Below are positions 10,601-23,896 of a DNA stretch of 60,000 nt, piece after piece. The position numbers were made by a program, and so were the translations under genes. Source of the DNA: Cryptomeria japonica (Eukaryota; Streptophyta; Pinopsida; Cupressales; Cupressaceae); NCBI RefSeq assembly GCF_030272615.1, contig NC_081410.1, positions 253,443,533-253,503,532 on the forward strand, written 5' to 3'. The notes under the pieces were generated by a model. The model was not told the origin of the DNA and made no database searches. It was given only the letters and a program-made list of their open reading frames with translations. Every line of letters starts with the position of its first letter. Position 1 is the stretch's first letter.

Positions 10601-11989
10601 TAGCAAGTTTACACAACTGGCTAATTATTGTTCTACAACTATGCTTTATTATGTGCTTTAACTGAATTCTTTGAAAAGAAATAATTGTGAATGTATATTG
10701 AAAATGAAATTGCTTTCAGGATTTAAATGAAATTTGCATAGATCAGTTCATATAGGATTTGGGAAGAACATTTCTCTATCAAGGACCATGAATGCATACA
10801 AATCAAAACCTTAAAAGATCAATAATAGACCAGTGCCTCTATCTAGGGATATATATGACACTTTGTGGACAAAATATCTTATCAACTCAAGAGACAATTT
10901 CTCATCAACTATGAAGGTTCAATACGTGTTACAAAAACAATAAGAACTCAATCTTCCACTTAATGCAACGACATGTGATTCACATAATAGAAAATCTATA
11001 AACAGATTTATCAAGAGGACAAAGATAATCATCATCACAAAAGTGTACACAATATTTGGAAAAAGAAACAACGAACCTTGTATATTAATCTTTAGGAAAT
11101 AATTGCATACATAAGTTGCACTTGCAGATACTCCATTACAGATTGCTTGCACAAAATGATACTTCTTCTTCCTATAGATTTCTCTAATACAAAATGATAT
11201 TCAATCCTTACAATAGTATGTTCTTCTTATGACTCTCCCCTTATTATATACAAAAATGACCCCTATAAGTATGTGAATCAAAAGATATATATGAAAGGAC
11301 ATACCCTTCCATACACAGAAGGGAGTTACAGACAGTTTCCTTCCAAAGGACACACCCTTTGGTTTAATAAATAATTACAAATGAGAATCCTTAAAAATAC
11401 TAAATGGCACTCCAATCATGTGCCTTATATTCTATGCCTTGATAAAATTCTTTAGCAAATATCCATCGTCTTCTCATTATCTCCTGCACACAAGATAAGC
11501 CAATCAAATTCCTTGATTTAAAATTTAAAACATATTCCACCTTAGCTTTTAGTTTGAAAAGTCAATAATCTTTATTTCCTTAAACTTGTTTAAAATAATT
11601 CATTTAAATCTAAGTATTTCCATCTTTAAGAAAATAATTTTGCGAACATAACATCTGTTTATATAAAATAATGCTTTATCCTAAAATATATATTCAAAGC
11701 ACTTTTTTAGGATAGATATACACAAATTTCATCTTTAACGCACATTGAAATAATACATAAGGGAGTCTGATATGATAAGAAATACTTCCCTTTTATTATT
11801 CTTTTGGCCAAACTTCCTCCCTCGGTGAGCTATTCTCATGTCTTATAGATTCTATAGTTTCATCGATACCTTTTATTTTCGATGGGACCGCTTCTGATTT
11901 CTTTAATGAACTTCATGTCGATGAAACTGCTACTTTTGGTGAGTCTTTATAGAGATCCATCGCAACCTAGGTTTGTTTGATAAGTCATT
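10601..11989. other. AT-rich non-coding stretch
   Basis: No coding region, RNA gene or clear repeat seen. It may include U3 of the LTR that ends at 10410. Confidence 0.4.
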
Positions 11990-12760
11990 TTTTGACAACA
12001 TGCAACTTTGGTCCCCCTTTGTCACTGATCCATGATAGATATTTATCATGCAACTTTCCATAGCGGAATAGCGACATCCGTTGGATCATCCATGACCTGT
12101 TCATCCTTTATCTCTTTGTCCATCCGCTCCACTTCACCATCTATCTTTAACCATTTGCCTTATCGGGGTGACCACTAGCGGTTAGTCACCAAGTCACAAT
12201 GGATAACTAACAAGCAGTTTCCCATCGAAGTATAGCAACAACCATCGATCTTCATCAGACCTACCATCTCTTTATCTTAGCCTTTCATTTCTGTGCCTTG
12301 CCAAGTGTTATTTCGGGTTTGCAGATCCACCTGTTTGCCAACTGGACCTGCCATTAAACCTGGGCCCACCTTGTCACAAAGTCATGATGGGTAACTAACA
12401 AGAAGTTTCCTATCGCGGTATACGACAACCGTTGGATCTTCTCGGACTTACGTGATCCTTAACCTGCCTGTGCTGCTCTCTTATGTCATGTGTTACCATG
12501 TGTCAGCCTCTGGTTTGACACATGATCTACTTAGGCACCACCTCAACTTCCACCTGGATGCCACCTCACCAGTCTCCATGTCACAGGGGATAACTGGCAT
12601 GCACCTTCATCTTGCAGTATAGTGACAATCATTGATCCACCTTCAACCTGCTTGATCATTAACCATCCCTTTTTTGCATGTGTTTAGTCACCAAGTTGTG
12701 AGGATTAATCGACGAGATGTTTCTCATTGTGGTATAGCAACCATCGTTGGATCATCTGTC
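11990..12760. repeat. Degenerate tandem array, about five units
   Basis: Units of variable length (about 100-200 bases) share the order GTCACAA..., GGATAACTAACAAG, a TATAGCGACAACC-like phrase and CCGTTGGATC. The last anchor occurs at 12078, 12243, 12429, 12632 and 12741. The units are richer in GC than the surroundings and have no ORF. They could be U3 repeats of an LTR or a decayed satellite. Confidence 0.6.
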
Positions 12761-13368
12761 CGATCATTAGATTTGTCTGACTTGCTCGATCTTTAGCCTC
12801 CATCCTCTCCAGTCTGTCGTAAAACTTCAGATGCCTTGAGACGTGCACGCATGCAGGGTCCATTGCATTTAGCCTTATTCACACCAAAAGCCTTTTGTCT
12901 TTCGATAGTTATCATACAGGCCACTTTGGATTTAAGTGTTAAAAGAGCCTATCCTACAAATGATGTGGGATAAAGGCTTTCCCTTTTTTGGGGCAGCTCC
13001 ATGTTCTTTAGTTATGCTCCTACAAAATGATTTACTAACATCTGACTGTAATAATCTTGATTTAGAATTTAGAATTGCATATTGTAAATTCGGATAAGTT
13101 GTATTTATATTTTCCTTTAGAAAACAAATCAAATAACCTCATTTGAATCCAAAATTTGAAACGTAGGTCCTTAGATATACATGAAATACAAAAGAATAAT
13201 TAATTTGACCTGATAGTGTTGAGATGAAAATGAATTATGGTTTGAAAAGGTATACCTAGCTTGGTTCTGGAATTTGTGAAACATATACATACCTTGAGTT
13301 GACCTCTTGATGGATGCATTAGACCTGGTCTCTAAAAGTTAGAATGAAACAAACCTACTTGATTATAG
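12761..13368. other. No gene seen
   Basis: Contains only short shadows in all frames. It may hold upstream exons or introns of the CACTA relic that begins near 13369, but none could be supported. Confidence 0.3.
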
Positions 13369-14110
13369 ATGTTACACATGATTGAACATAGAAATCTTCT
13401 TTTTGGTATGAATCTGGAACTCCTAAATTTTAAAATTTTAGGGTTCCAACACATTCGACCAAGAATAAATTTGTTTATCAATTGGCGATGCAATAATTTT
13501 TACATGTTTGACATATTGCAGGTGAAACACCACAAGGCTATGTGGTGCAATGGTCATAAATTTTGCATCAAAAAGTTGGATGACACAAAAAAAACTTATG
13601 ATTCTTTAATAACTACAGTATTCCAGGTGACTAATGTTTCATCTAGAAGTGACATACATCCTCAAGTCTCAAAAAATTGATACTATGAGATTTTGGATGA
13701 TATACTTGAGTGTGACTTTGGGTCCTTTAAATTAGTTCTTTTCCTCGTCCAATGGTACATGCTATGATTGAATGAAAATGATCCTGATAGAACTGTTATT
13801 GAATATGATAATGAATTTATATTTGTCAATACAAGGTCATTTGAGCGAGCTAGAAATGAGCCCTATGTTATTTTAAGTCAATGTGAGCAGATATTTTACT
13901 TAGAGGTTCCACATAAACTAGGTTGGTTATTTGTTGTTAGACATGATCCTAGAGGAAGGCTGGTAAAGTATAATGTCATGGAAGAAGAAGATATAGAAGA
14001 ACTAGAAGATGATGTACTTGATGATCAGAATCAATAGTTAGTTGATGATGTGCCTGACGAAGATGTCAAAGAAGAGGAACAAGATCACAATGATGTAGGA
14101 GTTAATGTTC

Positions 14111-14144
<34 letters not shown>

Positions 14145-14160
14145 CCAAACCTTACAATGT
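13369..14160 (+). pseudogene. CACTA (En/Spm) protein fragment with DUF4216
   Basis: One frame runs from 13369 to 14037 with two in-frame stops (13678 and 13765). It contains the DUF4216 signature: YYEILDDILECDFGSFKLVLF, then a tryptophan segment (VQWYM), then FVNTRSFERARNEPYVILSQCEQIFYLEVP and a W-x-F-V-V-R-H-x-P-R segment. DUF4216 is the C-terminal region of a protein encoded by plant CACTA transposons. It is followed by an acidic tail that continues past a stop at 14035 into a pure Asp run encoded by a GAT microsatellite (14111-14143). CACTA termini were not found, so this is an isolated relic. Confidence 0.75.
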
Positions 14161-14885
14161 TGATTTCAGATCAGAAGATACAAACAAAGAGCTGGATGAA
14201 GAAGAAGATCAATGACATGATTTAAATGTATGAGGTATGCGATTAGTATATTATCTATTTGATATTTATTTCTTGATATTTTTTGGTGAAATCTAAATGT
14301 TGTGATTATGTGGGAGGACTTGTTTGTAATTATGTGGGAGGACTTGTACTTTGTGATTATCTTTACATGTGAAATCATTTATACTTTTACATTACAAATA
14401 TTTGCATCATGTTGTGTTCCCTACTGAGATATTTATGGAAAATTTAATGGATGAATCCTTTTAATGGTTTGTTATGCAATAACACAATGACTCCTAGTAT
14501 GATCATTTAAATCCTTAGTACAAATGGGGTAACATTATGCTCTAATCAATATCTCAATGTGTAGAGATTGATATTTTACATATTGAAGTAAGGGATACCT
14601 CCTACGTCTATCAAAGCCTAAACTGCAAAGGAGAACAAGCCACTGTCTCATTTTCATTGACAACTAATTTGAGAGTCTAAATTATCCAATACCTAATACC
14701 CCTAGCATGTCAGTCATCACCAAGATTTTGTATTTGGCATAAGTGAAAGGTTGAGCTACATAAGTTTTCTTTAACTCAATACAAGACCTCACATACTATA
14801 ACTAAAATCATATAAGAATAATCCTTGATAGACCTAAGAAAGATCAGCAAAATTACCCTCATTAAGTAATATTCTATGTATATAT
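14161..14885. other. AT-rich stretch without gene
   Basis: No coding or RNA feature supported. A short direct repeat (ATGTGGGAGGACTTGT, 14309 and 14333) is visible. Confidence 0.3.
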
Positions 14886-15135
14886 TGAGATAGCTAACCT
14901 GGTCTAATAAGTTAGTATTGAACATGGCTATCGACATAGTTATACCAAACACAAACGATGAGATGCCTATCAAAATAGTCACTAAAGGCAGAATAGTAAT
15001 ATTTTGTAATCCGAATAGAGTATAGCTATCTTGACACACATCTAGGGATAGGTTGTAAGGATGCAGGCCCTATCGAAATAACATATAAGATCAGGGTAGG
15101 TACAAAAGGCTATCCAAATAGTGTAAACTTATAGA
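14886..15135. repeat. Dispersed repeat, copy 1 of 2
   Basis: About 250 bases, roughly 85-90% alike by eye and in the same orientation as 31996-32243. Shared landmarks include ATTGAACATGGCTATCG, GATGAGATGCCTATCA and ACATATAAGATCAGGGTAGG. Family unknown. Copy 2 lies next to a retroelement protease fragment, so LTR or internal sequence of that element is one option. Confidence 0.75.
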
Positions 15136-15853
15136 AAATTCAAGGACAAAACCTCTATCAATATAACTTGTGAAGATGGGATAACACCTTTTTTCTTTGT
15201 TGATGATGAAAGTAATATTGATAAGCATTATCTAGGAGGAGTTTGGGATAACTTACAAAGTTTGGATAACACATCAATAGTGTTTTGATCGATGAAATTA
15301 TCCTGATGATTTATAAATAGAGTACTATCAGAGAACTATCTCGATTTAACAATTATAAACTAAGAAACCAATAGCAATAAAAGGAGAACAAATGAGGAGA
15401 CCTTATCAAAATGACTTATGAAGTCGGGAAAACAATCTTTGGATATGTTGATAGTAAAAGTAATGTTGATGGATGCCATAATGATTTCTTATCAGTATAA
15501 CTTAGGCTGAAATGATGTAAAAAGGAAACAGTTACTGATATCTCCATATTTATTCGCAATGATTAATTTTTTAGAAAGGCGCCAAACTTAGAGGCAGTGA
15601 CAGGGAGAGTTAAGTTGATGACATACGTCAGATAATTCAAATTTTGAAAAGATGGCTCATTGATTTATAGATTGAAACATTTATTTCTACATGAACAAAA
15701 TTCTTTGAGGAACACATCCAAGATATTTTTGCACTATAATTGTAGACGCATTAAGAAGGCATTGAAGCAGGCCGAAAATATAGAAGAAGAAAGCAAGTGC
15801 TCTGATCGATTTCTCTATGATTGTTTCAAGTAATACATTCAATTGCTTGTAAA
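15136..15853. other. Region upstream of unrecognised gene copy 1
   Basis: No ORF supported. It would contain the promoter of the gene starting near 15854, but I see no convincing TATA box at a sensible distance. Confidence 0.3.
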
Positions 15854-18826
15854 ATGTAAACTCCTAGTGGTTCTACAAAAAGGAAAAGAGGGGAGACAAG
15901 CAAGGGTAAGGGGAAGAAACAAAAAATAGAGGAAACAAGTCCAAAAACCAGGGCAAAAGAAAGGAAATTGAATTAGGATCTGCTAGATCAATTGTCGGGT
16001 TCCACCCCCAAACCTAAGATGTCTACAGAGTGGAAATTAGAAGATAACTATGCTGGTGTGGGAGATGTATATACAACTATTAGAGGCTATGAGCTATTCC
16101 TATTTCATTACCATAGGCATGAGAAGCCTGAGATAATCTGCAATCCATGGAAGTTGAGCTTGGGAAAACTTGTTGTTCCCAATGTCTATGTCAATGTAGA
16201 TCTTCTAAAGCTACTAGCACAAAAATTTGATTCAAAAAAGAGGGTGATATGTGACCTGGATGGAAATCCTTATTTCTTCATATCACGAGAGGCAATTTCA
16301 GAAGTTTTTAATTTGTCTGGGGTTTATGATCATCCCATTATCCTTGGGGATTTACTTGTAGAGTATTGCAAATTAGATACCACTTACGATGGATTGAGAT
16401 TTCCCTTTCATTTGCTTAATCCTAAGGCACCACTAGAGATAGGGGAGGGCCTAAAATTTCATGTAAAATTGTTTAAAGACTAATTTAAGTATACATAATA
16501 CTCAGTTGGTCAGGTTCTAGGGTTGAACACTTTGGATTTAATGAGAATAGAATCCATGATCATTGCAATAGACATTCAGTCCCTAAAGGCCAGAGAATTT
16601 GATTTTTATACATTTGTAGTTGAGTAACTTGGGGAAGGACTTGCTGCTATCCAGAGGAACTCTTCCAAAATTCACTTTGCACATTATTGTTAACACATAC
16701 ATATGGTGTTATTTTATGGACAAGGATTGGGGCTATGGCCTAAGGAAATGAGGGTAAGAAAATAGAGTAGTGATAACTAGCCTCTGCCAATTCAACTATG
16801 GACCTCAATCTGGGACTGCAGATTTGTTAGGTCTAGTTATATTCATTTTGAGGAATTCTTTGTTAAAACCGTGTACAAATTTTTTGGTCACCCTTGTAAC
16901 TTTGCACTCTTAGAAGATGTGAAGATATTTTGAAGGCCTGCAGATTTTAGAGGGCTTGATACTATCAGACAGAACTAGGGAGATTGGTATTGTTTCTTTG
17001 ATGTAACCATGATTAATATTTATGGCTTTGAAGGGGCTCCATTATTATTACCAAAAATGATTCCTAACAACATAGCATACTTGAAGATCATAAGATAGAT
17101 GGAAGAATCAAATCACATGCATCTAGCTTCTCATGACAAAAAAATCTTTTTTACTTGGGACCTTATATTTTGGAGAATTTATTGTGAATGGAACAAAAGG
17201 ACAAGAGCTCACATGGAACAAATTGTTCCATTATAATATGAAGTTAGGTGCTCCAATAAAGAACTTTGATCCAGAAGGATATATTCATTTATAAAAAAGA
17301 AGCAGAAACTTGGTGATTATGAGCACATCCCATATTTAAGGGATGATTTAATAAGGAATATGGATGAGTCAAAGGAGGTTGAACTAACGATTGACAATCA
17401 TAACAGGGAGTTTGAACAGAAAGCTAGAGAAAAGAAAACTATGAAATATCATCCTCAAATGAAGAAAAGTCATCAGAAGATCTTTCATTTGAACAAGTCT
17501 GTATGATACAAATTGAAGAGCAGGTGTCACCTATTAGGGATTTTGATGAAGGAATCCTAGGGAAGATGACCTGAGGTAATTGGCCTGCAATGATTTTGTA
17601 TCTAATGATAATTTTATAAGGACTCCTCAATTTATGTCTTTCTTGCATAGAGTGAAAGGTAAAGCCATCAAAGAGGGTGTTGGAGAGGTAAACACCTCAA
17701 ATGAACAACAATTGTCAACCACCCTAGAGAATGAAGTAGCACAAGAAATGAGCCTAATGACTCTTGACAGAGGAAGGAAGATACTTCAAGATGTAGGTTT
17801 GTTAATCTTTCCAGGATGGGATCTGAATTCAACTCTAGTATTTGATAGTTTTCTACATGACATTGATGCTAAACACAAATTGTCTCCTGAGGGTGTGACC
17901 CAAGTATACATGGGAATACTGTACAACCCTGGCAAATATTCTATGCTAATATGGTCACTGTACCCTCCAAATAAGAAGCTCGTGGTCATTAATACACAAA
18001 AGGCCTTTTGACACATCATGACCCTAAATGTTGGTGAAATAGACCCCATGATGATAGCTGATTTAGGGGAGAATATTGCTAAATTGAACAAAGTACAAAT
18101 TCATTTTTTGGTAAAAGAAGGCCAATTTAGTAAACTTGAAATAGTCATGTTAAATAAAAAAATTGATCAGTTGAAGGAAATGTTAAAACAAAAAGAGCCA
18201 CGGAGATTACTGATACAAGGAAAAATCTCACAACCTCAGACCAAGGCCAACAAATGGAAAGAAGAAAATTATCAGCTGCAGGTGTAATTAAGAAAAACAA
18301 AGAGTGAAACCATGACAATGCTGATACAAAAGAGATTCACTAATTTGATGACATGGATGGATAAGTATTGGGACATATATAATAAGAATCAAACTATCAT
18401 TGAAGAACATGAACGATTAGATAAGCGACTGCAGGAAAGGTTTGAGGAATCGCAAAGTGGAGATGTAGCACATCCAGATGCAATGCAAAACTATAAAAAT
18501 CTAATGAAGGCTCATAAAATGTATCTGGAAGATTTAAGAGAAGAGGGAGAAAATTTCCTTAGTGACAACACAAATAACATCTTGCCCCTTCTCAATAAAG
18601 ATGGATGAAAAAAAGAAAAAATGGGTTGGATCTGCGAGTGCCAGGACATCCTCAAAAGTGCATTGAAAGTTTCTAAGGATGAAGTCATTGACAAGGTAGC
18701 AAATCTCATGGAGAGCATGGTTTTGATGGAAGTGGAAGTCAGAGACACAACCATGATTTGGATACTAGATACAATGAGAAGTATCTAGCACATTTAACTA
18801 ATGTTCATGTATGGATAACTAGATGA
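15854..18826 (+). pseudogene. Unrecognised coiled-coil protein gene, copy 1 (decayed)
   Basis: Candidate start ATG at 15854 is followed by TAA, probably a decayed CAA. The frame then gives a basic, nuclear-localisation-like N-terminus (KRKRGETSKGKGKKQK). An open stretch of 163 codons (15992-16483) follows, with VPNVYVNVDLLKLLAQKFDS and DGLRFPFHLLNP. After several stops and frameshifts come IPYLRDDLIRN (about 17330), an open segment at 17580-18011, a Lys/Glu-rich coiled coil (18018-18290) and a helical C-terminus ending ITR-stop at 18824-18826. An AATAAA signal lies at 18918-18923. Total ancestral length is about 990 residues. I do not recognise the family; an accessory ORF of a plant retroelement is possible. 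Confidence 0.55.
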
Positions 18827-19506
18827 TTAGTTATAGGTTTTAATTTGTTTTCAAAAGACTTAAATCAAAGGGCGTGACCCTTTGATATATTATAAAATAT
18901 TCAATGTAATCATTTGAAATAAAAGTTTTGATAGTTGGAAGATAGATAGTTATAGTTCAAAAGTTTTAAGCATTTTCTGTGTTTCAAGAGTAAGACTTTA
19001 TTTCAAGTTAATACAAAGAAATATAGTTCTCTTATTTGCAATTGTGTTGTGGTTTTTCATTTTCAAAATAGTTCGCTTCTATTATTATCTATCATTGATA
19101 ATTGCTTCTCTAAATCTTTGTGTGAAGAAATTATGTGATGTTACATGGTTGGATTATCAAGATACATCTGAGAATCATTTTGCCTGTTATGTCTTTTTTA
19201 ATTGGTCTTTCAAAGGAATGTTAAATTCAATTAAACTAACTATGAAAAGTATCATTTAGCTATATAACTTTGGAGGTTGGGTAGCTAATAGATCTATCTG
19301 AAAGGGGATTTTAAAAACTATCTCTTAGAGTTATACGTAGGTTTTGTAAATGTATAACTCTATTGCCCAAAGGAAATAAGGCATTGGTCTGGTTGCAGAT
19401 AAAATTCAATTCAAGATCAAACAAATCATTTTCATATTTATGTGTATGTTAGCAAGAGATCGAAGTAGAGAACAAAAGTAGGAAGTAATCAAATTGAAAC
19501 AAGAGA
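16638..19506 (+). repeat. Segmental duplicate, unit 1
   Basis: About 2.87 kb, matched by 20222-23087 at roughly 92% by eye, covering the last three quarters of the unrecognised gene plus about 680 bases beyond its stop codon. The copies are in direct orientation with 715 bases between them. Confidence 0.85.
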
Positions 19507-19568
19507 AGATCCCTAATTCATATAATTAACTAAATGTATCTAAAATGAACTCATCTAAGATGAATGGA
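18924..19568. other. 3' flank of copy 1
   Basis: Non-coding sequence shared with copy 2 as far as 19506. No feature beyond that. Confidence 0.4.
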
Positions 19569-19750
19569 CGAATATAAGCTAGAGAGTGAGAGAGAAAGAG
19601 GAAAAGAGAGAGGGAGAGAGGGAAGGAGAGAGAGACTTGAGATAGAAAGAGAGTAATAGGCAAAGAGAGAGAGATGTGAGAGAGAAAGAGAAAGTGAGGA
19701 CAAGGAGAGAATAGACAAAATGGGTTGGAAACATATGAGAGAGAGAGATT
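19569..19750. repeat. GA-rich simple sequence
   Basis: Interrupted (GA)n tract of about 180 bases on the plus strand. It explains the Ser/Leu-rich open frame on the other strand. Confidence 0.85.
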
Positions 19751-20192
19751 GATAATATTTATAATATCTACAAGTCATCCACAAGTTAGTTTATCAATCA
19801 CAATGTCTAGTCAACTAGGTCCTAAAATCCACACGTTACTCCAAGAATGGGGACATGAGCTACATGTCGCCCAACCCACACTATACATGGTCCAATGAAC
19901 ATCCACACAATTTTTCTAGCTAGTGCATAGTGCAATACTCTAGTGCATTTATTTGGAACACCCTGGAACAAACTACGAACTAGTGATAGTAAGCATAATG
20001 TCAACCTTAACTTTCCTTCTTGATGACCCCCTATAAAATTTGAATAGATTTGTCTTTATGTTTAGCCTTACATATTTTTCGAAGTAAAAGCCTCAAAACA
20101 ACATAGTGGTAGAATGTGGTACAAAATATTCCATCAATGTAGTCATAGGTTATGAGCAATAGACCTTTGAAAAATATCATAAATAATTTTTA
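19751..20192. other. Spacer between duplicates
   Basis: No gene or RNA seen. It ends at the inverted repeat arm that precedes copy 2. Confidence 0.3.
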
Positions 20193-20216
20193 ATATAGAA
20201 ATGTTTAATATCCCAT
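20193..20216 (+). repeat. Left arm of 24-bp inverted repeat
   Basis: Perfect inverted match to 25263-25286, with core GAAATGTTTAATATCCCAT. Copy 2 of the duplicated gene begins within a few bases of this arm. The flanks next to the core are TATA on both sides, which is palindromic and so cannot prove a target duplication. Confidence 0.6.
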
Positions 20217-20221
20217 AGGAC

Positions 20222-22405
20222 TTTCTGCTATCTAGAGGGACTCTTCCAAAATTCACTTTTCAACATTATTCTTTACTCATGCATATGGTGTTGTTTTACA
20301 GACAATGATTGGGGCTCTGGCCTGAGGAATTGAGGGTAAGAAAATATGATGGTGATAACCCACCTCTGCCAATTCAACTATGGACCTAAATCTAGGATTG
20401 GAGATTTGTTAGGTTTAGTTATATTCATTTTGAGGAATTATTTGTTAAAACTCTATACAAATTTTTTGGTCACCCTTGTAACTTTTCACTCTTAGAAGTT
20501 GTGAAGAGATTTTTAAGGCCTAAAAATTTTGGAGGCCTGATACTATTAGACACAACTGGGGATATTGGTATTGTTTCTCCTATGTAACCATGAATAGGAT
20601 TGATGGCTTTGAAGGGCCCCCATTATTATTACCAAAAATGGTTCTTGACAGGATAGCATATTTCAAGATCATAAAGTAGATGGGAGAATCAAATCATGTG
20701 CATCTAGCTTCCCATGACAAAAAAATATTTTTTACTTGGGACCCTGTGTGTTGGAGAATTCATTGTGAATGGAAGAGAAGGATAAGAGCTCACATAGAAC
20801 AAATTGCTCCATTATAATATTAAGTTGGGTGCTCCAAGAAAGAACTTTGATCCAAAAGGATATATTCATTCAGTAAAAAAGAAGGAGAAACTTGATGATT
20901 ATGAGCACATCCCATATTTAAGGGATGATTTAATAAGGAATGTGGATGAGAAGGAGGCCAAACTAGCCATTGACAATCATAACAGGGAGATTGAACAAAA
21001 AGCGAGAGAAAAGAAAACTGTTGAAATATCATCCTCAAATTAAGAAGAGTCATCAAAAGAGATTTCATTTGCATAATTATCTACAATACTAATTAAAGAG
21101 AAGGTGGCACCTATTAGGGATCCTGATGAAGGAATCCCAGTGGAAGATAACCCGAGGCAATTGGACTGCAATGATTTTGTATCTGATGATAATTTTATAA
21201 GGGCTCCTGAATTTATGTCTTTCTTGTATAGAGTGAAAGGTAAGGCAATCAAAGAGGTTGTTGGAGAGGTAAACACTTCAAATGAACAATTGTCAGCTAC
21301 CCTAGAGAATGAAGTAGCATAAGAAATGAGCCTAATGACTCCTCACAAAGGAAGGAAGCTACTTCAAGATGCAAGTGTGTTAATCTTTCCAAGATGGGAT
21401 CTAAATTCAGCTCTAGTATTTGATAGTTTTCTACATAACATTGATGCTAAACACAAATTGTCCCTTGAGGGTGTGACCCAAGTATACATGGGATCACTGT
21501 ACAACCTTGACATATATTCTATGTTAATATGGTCACTATACCCTCCAAATAAGAAGCACATGGTCATTGATATACAAAAGGCCTTTGGACACATCATGAC
21601 CCTAAATGTTGGTGAAATAGACCCCACGATGAAAGTTGATTTAGGGGTGAATATTGCTAAATTGAACAAAGCACAAATTCAATTTTTGGTAAAAGAAGGT
21701 AAATCTAGTAAACTTGAAATAGTCAAGTTAAATAAAGAAATTGATCAGTTGAAAGAAATGTTAAAACTAAAAGAGCCACATAGATTACTGATATAGGGCG
21801 AAAACTCACAGCCTCAGACCAAGGCCAAAAAATTGAAAGAAGAAAATTATCAGCTATAGGTGCAATTAAGAAAAATAAAGAGTGAAACTAGGTCAATGTT
21901 GATACAAAAGAGATTCACTAATTTGATGACATGGATGGATAAGTATTGGGACATATACAATAAGAATCAAACTTTCATTGAAGAACATGAGCGATTGGAT
22001 AAACCACAACAAGAAAGGTCCCAGGAATTGTAAAGTGGAGATGAAGCACATCTGGATGTGGTGCAGAATTGTGAATAACTAATGAAGGCTAATAAAAGTT
22101 ATCTGGAAGAGTTAAGAGTAGGGGGAGAAAATTTACTTAGTTATAGCACAAATAACATTCTGCCTGTGCTCAACAAAGATGGAGGACAAAAAGAAAAAAT
22201 GGGTTGGATCTACGAGTGCCTACACATACTCAAAAGTGCATTGAAAGTTGTTGAGGACCAAGACATTAACAACATAGAAGATCTCATGGAGAGCATGGTG
22301 CTGATGGAAGTGGATGCCAAAGACACAATCAATGATTGTGACACCAGATATAATGAGAAGTATCTAGCACATTTAACTAATGTGCATTTATGCCTAACTA
22401 GATGA
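20222..22405 (+). pseudogene. Unrecognised coiled-coil protein gene, copy 2 (5'-truncated)
   Basis: Matches copy 1 from about 16638 on and lacks the N-terminal quarter, including the basic segment. The best frames are 20804-21043 (with YEHIPYLRDDLIRN), 21104-21322, 21326-21796 (coiled coil with KLNKEIDQLKEMLKLKE near the end) and 22082-22405, which ends at the same TGA as copy 1. Stops and frameshifts differ from those in copy 1, so much decay followed duplication. The polyadenylation signal of copy 1 is not preserved here. The function is unknown. Confidence 0.55.
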
Positions 22406-23087
22406 TTAATTATAGGTTTTAATCTGTTTTCAAATGACTTCAATCAAGGGGCATGACCCTTTGATATATTATAAAATATTCAATGTAATCATTTAAAAAA
22501 AAAATTTTGATAGTAGGAAGATAGATAGTTGTAGTTCAAAAGTTTTAATTATTTTTTGTGTTTCAAGACAAAGACTTTATTTCTAGTTAATACAAAGAAA
22601 GCCAATTCTCTTATTTTCAATTGTGATGTGGATTTTCATTTTCAAAATAGTTCTCTGCTATTATTATCTATGATTGATAATTTCTTCTCTAAATCTCTGT
22701 GTGAAGAAGTTATGTGATGTTACATGGTTGGATTATCAAGATACATCTGAGAATCGTTTTGCCTATTGTGTCTTGTTTGATTGGTCTTTCAAAGGAAAGT
22801 TAAATTCAATTAAACTAATCGTGAAAAGTATCATTTAGCTATATAACATTGGAGGTTGGGTAGCTATTAGATCTATCTAAAAGGGGATTTAAAAAATTGT
22901 CTGTCAAAATTATATGTAGGTTTTATAACTGAATAACTCTATTGTCCAAAGGAAATAAGGCATTGGTCTAGTTGCAGATAAAATTAAATTCAAGATCAAA
23001 CAAATCATTTTCAGATTTATGTGTATGTTAGTAGGAGATAGAAGTAGAGAACATGAGTAAGAAGTAATCAAATTGAAACAAGAGCTA
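20222..23087 (+). repeat. Segmental duplicate, unit 2
   Basis: Second copy of 16638-19506. The right breakpoint follows AATTGAAACAAGAG in both copies. Confidence 0.85.
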
Positions 23088-23896
23088 AACAGTAAAAGGA
23101 TAAACAAGAAAGTAGAAGAAATTATGTAATTTAAACAATATTATATTTTATCCCAAAGGTATATGCCACTTTGAGATAAACACCAGAGGTAGGAAATACA
23201 GTCTGTAATCTGCTATAAAAAGTACCAATTTGGAGAATTGATTGGTGAGTAGGTACAACAGCCTAGGTTCTGTAGAGCCTAAAATGAGGGAGTTAGAAAC
23301 CCTGAAAGGTTCACTCTATTAGTTGGCTAAATCAATTGGAGAGTTCGAAGATAGGAGTTGGCATTGCCTTAGAACTTATCCAATCTATTGATTTCAGAAC
23401 CAACGTCTCCTAGGACATATCACCACCTTTTTGCATCCCAAAAGTATTAATTGAATGAATACTAATTGAAGCAAATCCCTAGGACAGTTTGCAGGTGAGC
23501 AATCACTTAGCTTCATCTTACGTGCATTTCAAACATAATCAAAATTATTTGTTTCCCCTTTTAATGATCTTCTAGTGTTTTATAGGGACTTGTTCTTGGT
23601 ATTGCAAGGGTTTGTATGCTTTACGAAGGCTTTGAAGGATGTTATTTGAATGTTGGGATTGTGTCAAGTACTTCTTTTGTATATGGATAGTAAATTGATT
23701 GTTAGGGGAAGACATCGTATGTGATGTGTGATGTGACCAATGCGTCTTGTCACTAGGAACCTTAAGCGTACTAGAAGATCAAAACTCACACATTTATTGC
23801 AATTATATTTTTTTTATTATTATTAAGTGCTATCAAAAGGGGATAGCTCCCTCACATCCCATATCCAGGCTACATAGTAGCAAAAACAAAAAAGAA
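23088..23896. other. No gene seen
   Basis: AT-rich sequence with no supported coding or RNA feature. Confidence 0.3.

Noticed and set aside
19551-19784. Ser/Leu-rich minus-strand open frame
   Set aside because: Produced by the GA-rich simple repeat.
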